DNA of 10,146 nt, taken from CAZDUS01 sp964535015. GTDB taxonomy: Bacteria; Verrucomicrobiota; Kiritimatiellia; CAIKKV01; CAITUY01. Under the pieces are notes generated by a model. It had not been told where the DNA came from and did no database searches. It saw only the letters and a program-made list of their open reading frames with translations. The position numbers were made by a program, and so were the translations under genes. Below, piece after piece: positions 1 to 6,825 of this stretch. Location: NCBI GenBank assembly GCA_964535015.1, contig CAZHRU010000091.1:1-10146 (forward strand), written 5' to 3'. The stretch's first letter is position 1; each line of letters begins with the position of its first letter.

Positions 1-55
1 GGAAAAATCCCTTATCCGCAAGGGTGTGTGGGTTCGACTCCCACCCCGGGCACCA
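1..55 (+). tRNA. Class II tRNA, 3' portion (probably tRNA-Leu), truncated by the window start
   Basis: The T arm is clear: GTGGG (28-32), loop TTCGACT (33-39), CCCAC (40-44), all five pairs Watson-Crick. It is followed by the acceptor 3' strand CCCGGGC (45-51), discriminator A52 and an encoded CCA (53-55). A long variable arm, CCCTT (9-13) pairing with AAGGG (20-24), marks a class II tRNA (Leu, Ser or bacterial Tyr). Discriminator A and an acceptor strand implying a 5' GCCCGGG favour Leu, because bacterial tRNA-Ser normally carries G73. The first bases could be read as anticodon GGA (Ser), or as the last base of an NAG anticodon (Leu) followed by G37. The 5' half is outside the window, so the isotype stays inferred. 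Confidence 0.85.
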
Positions 56-78
56 GCCAAAATACACACGACAACAAA

Positions 79-109
79 AAACGCGCAGTCCTATCAAGAC
101 GGCGCGTTT
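79..109 (-). terminator. Rho-independent terminator, convergent between the lipoprotein gene and the tRNA
   Basis: AAACGCGC (79-86) pairs perfectly with GCGCGTTT (102-109). After one A-G mismatch, three more pairs (GTC 88-90 with GAC 98-100) close a 7-nt loop. On the minus strand the stem runs into a T run (complement of A76-A81), which makes a textbook intrinsic terminator 24 bp past the stop of the minus-strand lipoprotein gene. On the + strand it is followed only by TTTA, so it could also stop tRNA transcription, but less convincingly. Confidence 0.75.
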
Positions 110-132
110 ACGGGCGAAATCATCGCCGTCCG

Positions 133-549
133 TTACATCTTTACCCCAGCGTACGGCACCACCTTGTTCGGCGTATGCCAGTACTCAATGAAGTTCAGAT
201 GAATGACGCCATCGGCGATCGTCGCCTCCACACGCCCTTCGCCCACACCGGGATTCGTGAACGGACCCACCAGATTCCCGCCGGAAACCGAGTAAGTCCC
301 CGTCACGCGCACACCCGACCCGTCGGCATTGTCGGAAATAAAATAGGTGCCATCGGGATTGAAATGAGCAAACCACACCGGACTGCCCTGCACCGTGTCA
401 CCACCGTTCAGCGCCCACACGCCGCCAAAACCACCACCCCCACCGCCACCATCATCACCACTGTCACATCCGGCACCAAACCCCATCACGCCAAGGACCG
501 TTGCCACCATGAACCACTTCGACACCCTCTTCATCCATTCGATCTTCAT
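133..549 (-). CDS. Small putative lipoprotein with glycine-rich linker and beta-rich domain
   Basis: A 138-residue protein of unknown function. The N-terminus has basic residues, a hydrophobic stretch (about residues 12-24) and the sequence GFGAGC ending at Cys28. This resembles a lipobox, although Gly at -3 is unusual, so export and lipidation are inferred. A run of seven glycines within an Asp/Gly-rich linker (about 29-43) follows the Cys, as in many surface lipoproteins with a flexible tether. The remaining ~95 residues look beta-rich, with a W..NPDGTYFIS...GTYSVSGGNLVG pattern recalling lipocalin-like small lipoprotein domains. No catalytic motif is visible. The ATG at 549 is preceded by AAGGG at 9 nt spacing; an in-frame ATG at 534 (Met6) would give a more typical signal peptide. 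It lies 105 bp downstream of the glycosyltransferase on the same strand and could be co-transcribed with it. I see no convincing promoter in 550-654. A terminator follows. Confidence 0.75.
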   Translation of the reverse strand: MKIEWMKRVSKWFMVATVLGVMGFGAGCDSGDDGGGGGGGFGGVWALNGGDTVQGSPVWFAHFNPDGTYFISDNADGSGVRVTGTYSVSGGNLVGPFTNPGVGEGRVEATIADGVIHLNFIEYWHTPNKVVPYAGVKM

Positions 550-654
550 CCTCGTTCACCCTTTCGTTCTATGTTGTTTCTCTGCTCACCGACACCCGGC
601 AAGATGTTTCCAGCACGGATCGTCATCAATCTATGCGACTTTCCCTGCCAATTC

Positions 655-2304
655 CTACATTTTCCTCCCATGCGCCTGCATGGCTTGATGCTCCGTCGGC
701 ACGGGCCCCTGAGGAAATTTCGGGCGATAGAACTCCAACGTCGGCGAAACAAAGTATCCGCCGAACATAGGGTCCAACTTCTCATAAAGACTCTTGTTCA
801 GGAACCGGGACTCGAACCGTTTGACAAGCGTATACCCACCGTTGGGATCCCGCAACTTGTTGTACGGCCCCGTCATCGCCTCATTCCTCTCCCGGTAATG
901 CCTCGCATAGTGCAACGAGGTGATCTGGATCAGATCGTATGCGTCGGTTGGCTCGAGCCATACAAGCGGGCTCTCCTGGTGGTTGGCATAGATCGTTACG
1001 GCGCCACGGTCAGCCGGCATGCCCCCGTATCGATGCCAACCCAATATCAACATCGTTCCTCCCCGCGGCAATGCCCCGTCAAGCCAATGCCCGGCCTCCA
1101 CCCGCGTTTCATGCGCCCAACGCGCCGTGGTCTGCCAACTGAAGATCCCCGTGTACACCGCGCACCCGATCAATGCGGCCAACGCCACGCCCCGTCGCCA
1201 CCGATGCGGCGCACTCAACCATGCCTCCATCCAAAGTCCCGCACTGCAACAGCAAAGCACAAGCAACGGCAGATAATACCTCAACGGCACATAGTGAATG
1301 CGGATGACGACCACGGCGAACGCCAACGCAAACACAACCAGCGGAACTCGGCATTTCTTCATCTTCACGCAAGTCCACGCCGTCCCGACTGCGGCGCACG
1401 CGTACAGGACAAAACCCATGCTGAACGGCCATGCCGCCACAAGTTGGTAACGAAGCCGGTGATACTGCCACCCCGGCAACGGCAAACTGAAACCGAAGTG
1501 ATGACCCTCCGCATGCTGATTCTCGTACTGCATTGCATGGATCAAGTCATCAATACGCAACAGACTGAAAGGCGCCACGCAGAACATGGCCACCAATGCC
1601 GCAATACCCGCAATCACAAGTCCCGCCACCAACTGCCGTGGCGACCGGCGCGCCAGCAGAGCGGCCACCGGAATCGCCACGGCCGCAATGACCCCCGGAT
1701 ACTTGCTTCCTGTCGCCAACCCCACCAACACACCCGCCAACGCATAGCCGCGCCACCCATCCGCGCGCATCAACCGCACAGCCCCCCACAACGCCATTAT
1801 CAACCAGAACGTCATCAGACAATCAGTCGTGGCCGTGTGACTTTCCCAAATGTCCAGGGGCAACAACGACACCCATAGCGCCGCCAGTAACGCCGCCACT
1901 GTCCCTCCCTTGACCTCCTTGACCAACAGGTAACAGGCAGATGCCGTCGCTGCGCCAAACAGCGCCACAATCCACCGCCCAACCAGATAGGCCTGCCAGT
2001 CCGCCGTCACAATGCCCACATGCCGCAGGGCCCCGGAAACCAACGCCACGAGATACATCAAAAATGACGGGTAATTCAGGAAACCAGGATCCGGATGACT
2101 CCACGAAACGTTCAACGCATGGGTCATCACGTAGTCGTGCTCGTCAGGATGCAATTCCGTGTGCCCCGGCAACCCCCACCCAATCCCCCACACCCGCAAC
2201 AAAAGCCCTATGCCGCACAACGCCACAAGCACAATCCACCGATATCGGTGAACATGCCCCTGCCATGACGACACTTCGATGGAAGATTTTGGCTCCGCTC
2301 GCAT
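655..2304 (-). CDS. GT-C fold glycosyltransferase, PMT/ArnT-like (lipid-linked sugar donor), membrane protein
   Basis: 549 residues from the ATG at 2304. After a short cytoplasmic N-terminus the first membrane segment (about 22-40) is followed by a periplasmic loop containing LHPDEHDYV (51-59). This is the acidic DE motif that family 39/83-type GT-C enzymes place in the first loop for catalysis. HTATTDCLMTFW (about 156-167) and GLATGSKYPG (195-204) match positions conserved in dolichyl/polyprenyl-phosphate-sugar-dependent transferases. About ten further hydrophobic segments run to roughly residue 390, including RYYLPLLVL near 342-350, and a soluble domain of ~150 residues ends the protein. 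It probably moves a sugar from a polyprenyl-phosphate carrier to a protein, lipid or glycan outside the inner membrane; donor and acceptor cannot be told. The frame stays open upstream to a TTG at 2331 (nine more residues), but the ATG gives the more natural N-terminus. No Shine-Dalgarno is visible before either start, and an 18-bp repeat directly abuts this ATG. Confidence 0.85.
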   Translation of the reverse strand: MRAEPKSSIEVSSWQGHVHRYRWIVLVALCGIGLLLRVWGIGWGLPGHTELHPDEHDYVMTHALNVSWSHPDPGFLNYPSFLMYLVALVSGALRHVGIVTADWQAYLVGRWIVALFGAATASACYLLVKEVKGGTVAALLAALWVSLLPLDIWESHTATTDCLMTFWLIMALWGAVRLMRADGWRGYALAGVLVGLATGSKYPGVIAAVAIPVAALLARRSPRQLVAGLVIAGIAALVAMFCVAPFSLLRIDDLIHAMQYENQHAEGHHFGFSLPLPGWQYHRLRYQLVAAWPFSMGFVLYACAAVGTAWTCVKMKKCRVPLVVFALAFAVVVIRIHYVPLRYYLPLLVLCCCSAGLWMEAWLSAPHRWRRGVALAALIGCAVYTGIFSWQTTARWAHETRVEAGHWLDGALPRGGTMLILGWHRYGGMPADRGAVTIYANHQESPLVWLEPTDAYDLIQITSLHYARHYRERNEAMTGPYNKLRDPNGGYTLVKRFESRFLNKSLYEKLDPMFGGYFVSPTLEFYRPKFPQGPVPTEHQAMQAHGRKM

Positions 2305-2322
2305 GAGTATTAACGTAGAAAC
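2305..2322 (+). repeat. 18-bp direct repeat, copy 1 (possible operator) abutting the glycosyltransferase start
   Basis: GAGTATTAACGTAGAAAC. It matches copy 2 at 2430-2447 at 15 of 18 positions with no gap, including ten identical bases at the 3' end (ACGTAGAAAC). It occupies the bases immediately upstream of the minus-strand ATG at 2304. A protein bound here would cover the glycosyltransferase initiation region. The operator role is inferred. Confidence 0.6.
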
Positions 2323-2337
2323 AAAAAACAATGCCGA

Positions 2338-2352
2338 ATATCTACGCTATAA
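2338..2352 (-). repeat. Weaker inverted copy of the intergenic repeat
   Basis: Read on the minus strand, 2352 to 2338 is TTATAGCGTAGATAT. Against the matching part of copy 2 (TTATTACGTAGAAAC) it agrees at 11 of 15 positions and keeps the CGTAGA core. It is less certain than the two direct copies, because a short AT-rich match can arise by chance. Confidence 0.35.
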
Positions 2353-2429
2353 CAAATCATCCCGCAATAATATTTACCACCACTTCCGCATTTATGTTCT
2401 TGCCAGCAAACGGCAGAATCGATACAAGC

Positions 2430-2447
2430 GAGTTATTACGTAGAAAC
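2430..2447 (+). repeat. 18-bp direct repeat, copy 2 (possible operator) upstream of the regulator start
   Basis: GAGTTATTACGTAGAAAC, 125 bp from copy 1 and in the same orientation. It ends 18 bp before the regulator ATG at 2466, just upstream of the GGA ribosome-binding element at 2456-2458. The placement suits autoregulation by the adjacent putative DNA-binding protein. That is an inference. Confidence 0.6.
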
Positions 2448-2465
2448 CAGTGTGCGGAAACCGGT

Positions 2466-2951
2466 ATGACTGATCTCATTAACAAATCGAGAGGAGGACG
2501 GCCGCCGAAATTTCCTGAGGCGAGTCGCCCCATCACCGTTACTCTTCCAGAACGCACGCTACAGCAACTAGCCGCCATCAATCCTGATCGCGCCAAGGCC
2601 ATCGCCTCACTCGCTGAGGCAACATCGGGCAACGTGACGATGCCCAACAAGGGGGTTGACATCGTGGAGATAGCCCCGGGCAAAGCCATCATCCTCGTTG
2701 GCCCCAGTACCGCACTTCTTTCCATTCCATGGCTTCGCCTCGTGGAAGTTGCCCCTCACCGATTCCTCCTGGTGGTCCCGTCCGGAAAGGCCGTCGAATC
2801 TCTTGAAGTTGCCCTCATGGATCTGATCGAAGGGTTGCCCGAATCGAAACAGAATGAACGCATCATGCTGGAAGAACTTCGCCATGTGATCAGTCACCAT
2901 CGGCGTCATAATGGCGTATCCCGTGCGGAGATGCTGTTCATTAACATTTGA
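2466..2951 (+). CDS. Putative DNA-binding regulator with AT-hook-like N-terminus (RGGRPPKF family protein)
   Basis: 161 residues; I cannot assign a named family with confidence. Residues 8-16 read SRGGRPPKF, with a Gly-Arg-Pro core like an AT-hook. Then comes SRPITVTLPERTLQQLAAINPDRAKAIASL (about 20-49), a beta strand followed by a helix, as in ribbon-helix-helix-like DNA-binding segments. The middle (about 65-115: VDIVEIAPGKAIILVGPSTALLSIPWLRLVEVAPHRFLLVVPSG) is strand-rich and ends in a Ser-Leu-Glu helix. The C-terminus (about 128-161) is a charged helix ending in AEMLFINI. I recall similar proteins in PVC-group genomes, but this cannot be verified here. The ATG at 2466 is chosen because GGA (2456-2458) lies 7 nt upstream and the similarity-like part begins there; an ATG at 2331 would add 45 atypical residues running through the repeats. 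It is transcribed divergently from the glycosyltransferase and may control it and itself. No clear terminator follows. Confidence 0.75.
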   Translation: MTDLINKSRGGRPPKFPEASRPITVTLPERTLQQLAAINPDRAKAIASLAEATSGNVTMPNKGVDIVEIAPGKAIILVGPSTALLSIPWLRLVEVAPHRFLLVVPSGKAVESLEVALMDLIEGLPESKQNERIMLEELRHVISHHRRHNGVSRAEMLFINI

Positions 2952-2980
2952 CGCAGCCTCCGCTTTCATTTTCAAAACAC

Positions 2981-3009
2981 TTGACCCCCTCCTCCGGACG
3001 AACTATAGT
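2981..3009 (+). promoter_or_regulatory. Sigma70-type promoter for the nusA-pnp operon
   Basis: TTGACC (2981-2986) and TATAGT (3004-3009) are separated by exactly 17 bp, near the vegetative consensus. Transcription would begin near 3016, giving a leader of about 95 nt before nusA. It lies 30 bp past the regulator stop codon, so the housekeeping operon appears to have its own start. The element rests on sequence only. Confidence 0.75.
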
Positions 3010-3038
3010 CACACGTTTTGTCGAAGAGTGCGTTTCGT

Positions 3039-3063
3039 AACGAGTGGGAATGTCCCGCTCGTT
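3039..3063 (+). promoter_or_regulatory. 11-bp hairpin in the nusA leader
   Basis: AACGAGTGGGA (3039-3049) pairs with TCCCGCTCGTT (3053-3063) over 11 base pairs including one T-G wobble, around a 3-nt loop. No T run follows (TTAGACATGG), so it does not look like an intrinsic terminator. It could be an RNase III-type processing site, a stabilising 5' structure or an autoregulatory element; none is shown by the sequence. Confidence 0.55.
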
Positions 3064-3110
3064 TAGACATGGAGTGAACCCGTCGGAACGCCAACGCGGG
3101 AGGATGTATC

Positions 3111-4394
3111 ATGAACGGTGAATTGGCTGCAGTCCTTAATTACTTGGAAAAAGAACGCGGAATCAACCGCGAGACCCTGTTTCTAACAGTGGAGAGCGCC
3201 TTGCTGACCGCATCCCGAAAGAGCGTGGGACCGGCCAAGGAAATCCGCATTCACATCGATCGCAAAACCTGTGATATCAAGGCGTTCGCCATCGTTTCCG
3301 TCGTCGAACACGTCGTCTCAAAGCATGACGACATCAGTCTCGCCGACGCCAGGAAGCTGAAGAGCGATGCCAAAATCGGCGACTCGATCGAAATCGAAGT
3401 CACGCCACAAAACTTCGGGCGCATTGCGGCACAAACCGCAAAACAGGCCATTCTTCAGAAGATCCGGCAGGCCGAACGGAACATCGTCTTCGAGGAATAC
3501 CGCGACCGGTCCGGCGACATCGTTAATGGCACCATCCGCCGTTTTGAACGCGGCGATATCATCGTGGATCTCGGCCGCGCCGAAGCCTCCATGCCCGCCC
3601 GCGAGCGCATCACCACCGAAGTCTATCAGGTGGGTGACCAACTCCGGGCGCTGGTCCTGAGTGTGCAGGATAACCCCTCCGGCCCCAGCATCGTCATCTC
3701 CCGCAGCCATCCGAATTTCGTGCGCCGCCTCTTCGAATTGGAAGTGGCCGAAATCTCGGACGGCACCGTCGAAATCAAAGGCATCGCCCGCGAAGCCGGT
3801 TTCCGCTCCAAGATTGCCGTGGTCTCGCGCGACCCAAAGGTCGACCCCGTCGGCGCTTGCGTCGGCATGCGCGGCGTCCGCGTCAAGAATATCGTCCGCG
3901 AACTCTCCGGCGAAAAAATTGACATCGTCCGCTGGAGCGACGACATCAAGACCTATATCAACAACGCACTCTCCCCCGCCAAACTGGCCAAGGTGGAAAT
4001 CGACCCCGACCACCCGAATGTGGCGCACGTCACCACCGAGGCCGATCAACTCTCACTGGCCATCGGCAAACGGGGTCAGAATGTACGCCTCTCCTCAAAA
4101 TTGCTCGGCTGGAAGATCGACGTCCAGAAGGACGAGGGTAATGTCACCTTCGAGGAGAAGGTCGCAAGGGCCGTTCAAAATCTGGCGGCAGTGCCCGGCA
4201 TTGGCAAGGAAAACGCCGACAAACTCGTTCAGGCCGGATTCCTGAACATCGAGGGCATCTTGGCCGCCGAAGTGGCGGACATCGAAGCCACGGGGGCCTT
4301 CGACGCCCAGACCGCCAAAACCATCTATGAAGCGGCGGCGGCGGCATTGCCGCACGAACAGGAAAGCACGGAAACTTCGCATGAGAGTGCATGA
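3111..4394 (+). CDS. nusA: Transcription termination/antitermination factor NusA
   Basis: 427 residues. NusA binds RNA polymerase and nascent RNA, modulating pausing, intrinsic and Rho-dependent termination and antitermination. Domains in order: N-terminal polymerase-binding domain (about 1-125), S1 domain (about 134-200, starting RSGDIVNGTIRR), KH1 (about 230-290, with DPVGACVGMRG at 245-255 carrying the GxxG loop) and KH2 (about 300-345, with IGKRGQNVRLSSKL at 318-331). A single helix-hairpin-helix-like segment follows (VPGIGKENADKLVQAGF, about 361-377) in place of the two acidic repeats of the longer E. coli protein, then an acidic tail. The ATG is preceded by GGGAGG (3098-3103) with 7 nt spacing, a strong ribosome-binding site. 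It is the first gene of the operon, and its last 14 nt overlap infB. The usual upstream partner rimP is not present: the gene before it is the unrelated putative regulator. Confidence 0.97.
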   Translation: MNGELAAVLNYLEKERGINRETLFLTVESALLTASRKSVGPAKEIRIHIDRKTCDIKAFAIVSVVEHVVSKHDDISLADARKLKSDAKIGDSIEIEVTPQNFGRIAAQTAKQAILQKIRQAERNIVFEEYRDRSGDIVNGTIRRFERGDIIVDLGRAEASMPARERITTEVYQVGDQLRALVLSVQDNPSGPSIVISRSHPNFVRRLFELEVAEISDGTVEIKGIAREAGFRSKIAVVSRDPKVDPVGACVGMRGVRVKNIVRELSGEKIDIVRWSDDIKTYINNALSPAKLAKVEIDPDHPNVAHVTTEADQLSLAIGKRGQNVRLSSKLLGWKIDVQKDEGNVTFEEKVARAVQNLAAVPGIGKENADKLVQAGFLNIEGILAAEVADIEATGAFDAQTAKTIYEAAAAALPHEQESTETSHESA

Positions 4395-6411
4395 ACTAGC
4401 TAGAGAACTCGGACTGAACAGCAAGGACGTTCTGGACCGGCTTCAGACGTTGGGCGTCGTGGCGAAAAACCACATGACGGCCCTCGCTCCTGATGCTGTC
4501 GCGAAAGCCCGCGCAGCATTCAAGGCATCGGCGCCGCCGGCGGAGATCAAACCTCCACCCCCACCAGCACCCGCCCCTGTCCCGGCACCACCCCCTGCCT
4601 CGGCCCCGACCTCTGCAGTCAGTGCCGCCAACAGCAAGGTCATCACACTCAAGGGCCCCATTATCGTGCGTGAACTCGCCGAGATTCTCGGCGTACGCCC
4701 GAACCAATTGATCGCCGAACTGATGCGACTGAACGTCCTGGCCAGCATCAATGAGCACATCGAAATCAAGGACGCCGCCCGCATCGCCGAAAAACATGGT
4801 TACACCGTCGAGCGCGAAAAGAAACCTGAGCCGCCAAAACCCGCCGTAAAAATCGAAACACCCGACGCCATCGCCGCCGCCGAGGAAGCCAAGAAATTGC
4901 TGCACCGCGCCCCCGTGGTGACCGTCCTCGGCCACGTTGACCATGGCAAAACCTCGCTACTGGACCGGATCCGCAACACCGCCGTGGCCAAGGGCGAAGC
5001 CGGCGGCATTACCCAACATATCGGCGCTTCCACCGTGGCGGTCGGCTCTCAACGAATCACTTTCCTCGATACCCCGGGCCACGAGGCCTTCACCGCCATG
5101 CGGGCCCGTGGCGCCAACATGACGGATATCGCCATCATCGTGGTCGACGCCCAGGATGGCCTCATGCCCCAGACCCAGGAGGCCATCAAGCATGCCCAGG
5201 CGGCGAATGTGCCAATCATCATCGCCATGAACAAGATCGACCTGCCCACCGCCAATCCCGACCGGGTCAAACAGCAACTCGCCGGTATCGGCCTGACACC
5301 GGAAGATTGGGGCGGCCAGACGATCTGCAAACCCGTGAGCGCCCTCACGGGGCAGGGCATTCCCGAGTTGCTCGAAATGATCCTCTTGCAGGCGGAAGTC
5401 ATGGAACTGAAGGCCAGCCCAGGACTCCCGGCCACCGGATTCGTCATCGAGGCCCAACTGGAATCCGGTAAAGGCCCAACCGCCAACCTGCTGATCACCA
5501 ACGGGACCCTCCATATCGGCGATATCATTGTGTGCGGATCCCATTGGGGACGGGTCCGCGCCCTGCTGGACGACCACGGCAACAAACTCACGGAAGCCGG
5601 CCCCTCTACCCCGGTTAAATGCCTCGGCCTGCCGGGCGTCCCCGATGCCGGCGCTCCGTTCGAAATCCACACAAGCGACAAGACAGCACGCAACATCACC
5701 GAGGATCGCCTGGCCAAGGCCAAAGTGTCCCAGTTGACCGCCCCAAGGCGCGCCTCTCTGGCCAACCTCTTTGAACAACTCAAGGACAACAAGGAACGGG
5801 TGGAATTGAAGATCGTCCTCAAGGCCGATGTCCAAGGCTCGCTGGGCGCCATTGAACACGCCCTTAAACAGATCAAGAGTGACAAGGTCTCCATCAACAT
5901 CCTGATGACGGGCGTCGGCAGCATCACCTCCAACGACGTCTTGCTCGCCAGCGCCTCCGACGCTGTCGTCATCGGCTTCCATGTCTCCATCGAGGATGGC
6001 GCCATGCGCCTGTCCAAACAGGAAGGCGTTGAAATCCGCATCCATAGCATCATCTACGAGTTGATCGACCGTGTCCGCGAAGCCATGACCGGCCTGCTGA
6101 CCCCGATTCTGAAGGAAAAGTTGCTCGGCCGTGCCGAAATCAAACAGGTCTTCACCATCTCCAAGGGAGGCACCATCGCCGGTTGCATGGTCCTTAGCGG
6201 CTATGTCACCCCCCGCGTCAAGGTGCGCGTCAAGCGCCAGGGAAATGTCATCTATGAGGGTGGCATCAACTCGTTGCGACGCTTCCAGAACGAAGCCTCG
6301 GAGGTGCGCGAATCCCAGGAGTGCGGTATTCGCCTGGATAATTTCACCGCCCTCGCCGAAGGCGATATCCTCGAATTCTTCGAAATCGAACGCATCACCC
6401 AAACCCTGTAA
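4381..6411 (+). CDS. infB: Translation initiation factor IF-2
   Basis: 676 residues from the ATG at 4381. IF-2 is the GTPase that places fMet-tRNA on the 30S subunit and promotes 50S joining. The N-terminus starts with an IF2_N helical module (MRVHELARELGLNSKDVLDRL), followed by a Pro/Ala-rich linker (about 51-78) and a second IF2_N module (about 86-143). The G domain shows GHVDHGKT (184-191), the GITQHIGA switch, DTPGHE (230-235), NKID (284-287) and SAL (320-322), all intact. Domain II, the IF-2 core domain III and the fMet-tRNA-binding C-terminal barrel follow to the end. The N-terminal part is short compared with E. coli IF-2. The start is chosen because the IF2_N module begins exactly there and GGA lies 8 nt upstream inside nusA; the frame is open further upstream, but only as Arg-rich shadow sequence. 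The 14-nt overlap with nusA suggests translational coupling. Confidence 0.98.
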   Translation: MRVHELARELGLNSKDVLDRLQTLGVVAKNHMTALAPDAVAKARAAFKASAPPAEIKPPPPPAPAPVPAPPPASAPTSAVSAANSKVITLKGPIIVRELAEILGVRPNQLIAELMRLNVLASINEHIEIKDAARIAEKHGYTVEREKKPEPPKPAVKIETPDAIAAAEEAKKLLHRAPVVTVLGHVDHGKTSLLDRIRNTAVAKGEAGGITQHIGASTVAVGSQRITFLDTPGHEAFTAMRARGANMTDIAIIVVDAQDGLMPQTQEAIKHAQAANVPIIIAMNKIDLPTANPDRVKQQLAGIGLTPEDWGGQTICKPVSALTGQGIPELLEMILLQAEVMELKASPGLPATGFVIEAQLESGKGPTANLLITNGTLHIGDIIVCGSHWGRVRALLDDHGNKLTEAGPSTPVKCLGLPGVPDAGAPFEIHTSDKTARNITEDRLAKAKVSQLTAPRRASLANLFEQLKDNKERVELKIVLKADVQGSLGAIEHALKQIKSDKVSINILMTGVGSITSNDVLLASASDAVVIGFHVSIEDGAMRLSKQEGVEIRIHSIIYELIDRVREAMTGLLTPILKEKLLGRAEIKQVFTISKGGTIAGCMVLSGYVTPRVKVRVKRQGNVIYEGGINSLRRFQNEASEVRESQECGIRLDNFTALAEGDILEFFEIERITQTL

Positions 6412-6429
6412 CCAACGGCAGGACACGCG

Positions 6430-6825
6430 ATGAAGATCGACCGGCTCACCCGCGTCAATGAATTGCTCCGTCGTGAGATCAGCGAGGTACTCTATCGCCT
6501 CCTCGATCCTTCCACCTTCGATTTATCGGCACTGACCGTGACACATGTCATCACCAGTAGCGACCTGCGGAACGCCAAGGTCCTCGTATCCATCCGTGGC
6601 CACGAACATGATCGCAGCCGTATGATGTCACGACTCCAGGGCCTGCATGCGGCCATCCAGGAGGATATCGCAAGCAAGATCACCCTCAAGTACACTCCCC
6701 GCCTCCACTTCGCCATCGACGAGAGCATTGCCAAGGGCGACCACGTCCTCTCCCTCCTCTCCCAACTTGGCAATGCCGAATCAAACACCGCTGGCGAACC
6801 CCGGGACACCCCGGAGGAATCCTGA
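6430..6825 (+). CDS. rbfA: Ribosome-binding factor A
   Basis: 131 residues, of usual length. RbfA is a single KH-fold protein that binds immature 30S subunits and assists late 16S rRNA 5'-end maturation. Family features visible: the N-terminal DRLTRVNELLRREISEVL helix, the SSDLRNAKVLVSI segment (43-55) and TPRLHFAIDESI (89-100). The last ~20 residues (NAESNTAGEPRDTPEES) are a low-complexity acidic tail of the kind that varies between species. The ATG lies 18 nt after infB with AGGA seven nucleotides upstream. The coding sequence of the last codons contains the ribosome-binding site of truB, and the stop overlaps the truB start by one base (TGATG), so the two are probably translationally coupled. 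Confidence 0.95.
   Translation: MKIDRLTRVNELLRREISEVLYRLLDPSTFDLSALTVTHVITSSDLRNAKVLVSIRGHEHDRSRMMSRLQGLHAAIQEDIASKITLKYTPRLHFAIDESIAKGDHVLSLLSQLGNAESNTAGEPRDTPEES

Noticed and set aside
550..654. Promoter for the lipoprotein gene
   Set aside because: I saw TTGGCA and several AT-rich hexamers on the minus strand, but no pair with 16-18 bp spacing and a good -10. The gene may be co-transcribed with the glycosyltransferase.
28..1878. 616-codon open frame on the + strand
   Set aside because: It lies antisense to the glycosyltransferase and the lipoprotein gene, is Arg/His/Pro-rich with no recognisable domain, and begins inside the tRNA. It is a shadow of the GC-rich codons opposite.
2397..2418. 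TTCT(T)GCC...GGCAGAA inverted repeat in the divergent region
   Set aside because: A 7-bp stem with a bulge and a 7-nt loop is too weak and too easily found by chance to call an operator or terminator.
2331..2465. 45-residue N-terminal extension of the putative regulator
   Set aside because: It has no ribosome-binding site at 2331, its composition is unlike the rest, and it would translate through the intergenic repeats. The ATG at 2466 has GGA at proper spacing and starts just before the conserved-looking RGGRPPK.
1..2951. Genomic island inserted at the tRNA 3' end
   Set aside because: No integrase or transposase gene and no second copy of the tRNA 3' end was seen in the window, and the three genes here look chromosomal in composition.
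3039..3063. Intrinsic terminator in the nusA leader
   Set aside because: The stem is strong, but it is followed by TTAGACATGG and not a T run, so it is listed as a leader hairpin only.
4957..6426. 489-codon open frame on the minus strand opposite infB
   Set aside because: It is fully antisense to well-supported infB coding sequence, Asp/Gly/Phe-rich with no family pattern. The same applies to the other minus-strand frames over nusA, infB and pnp.
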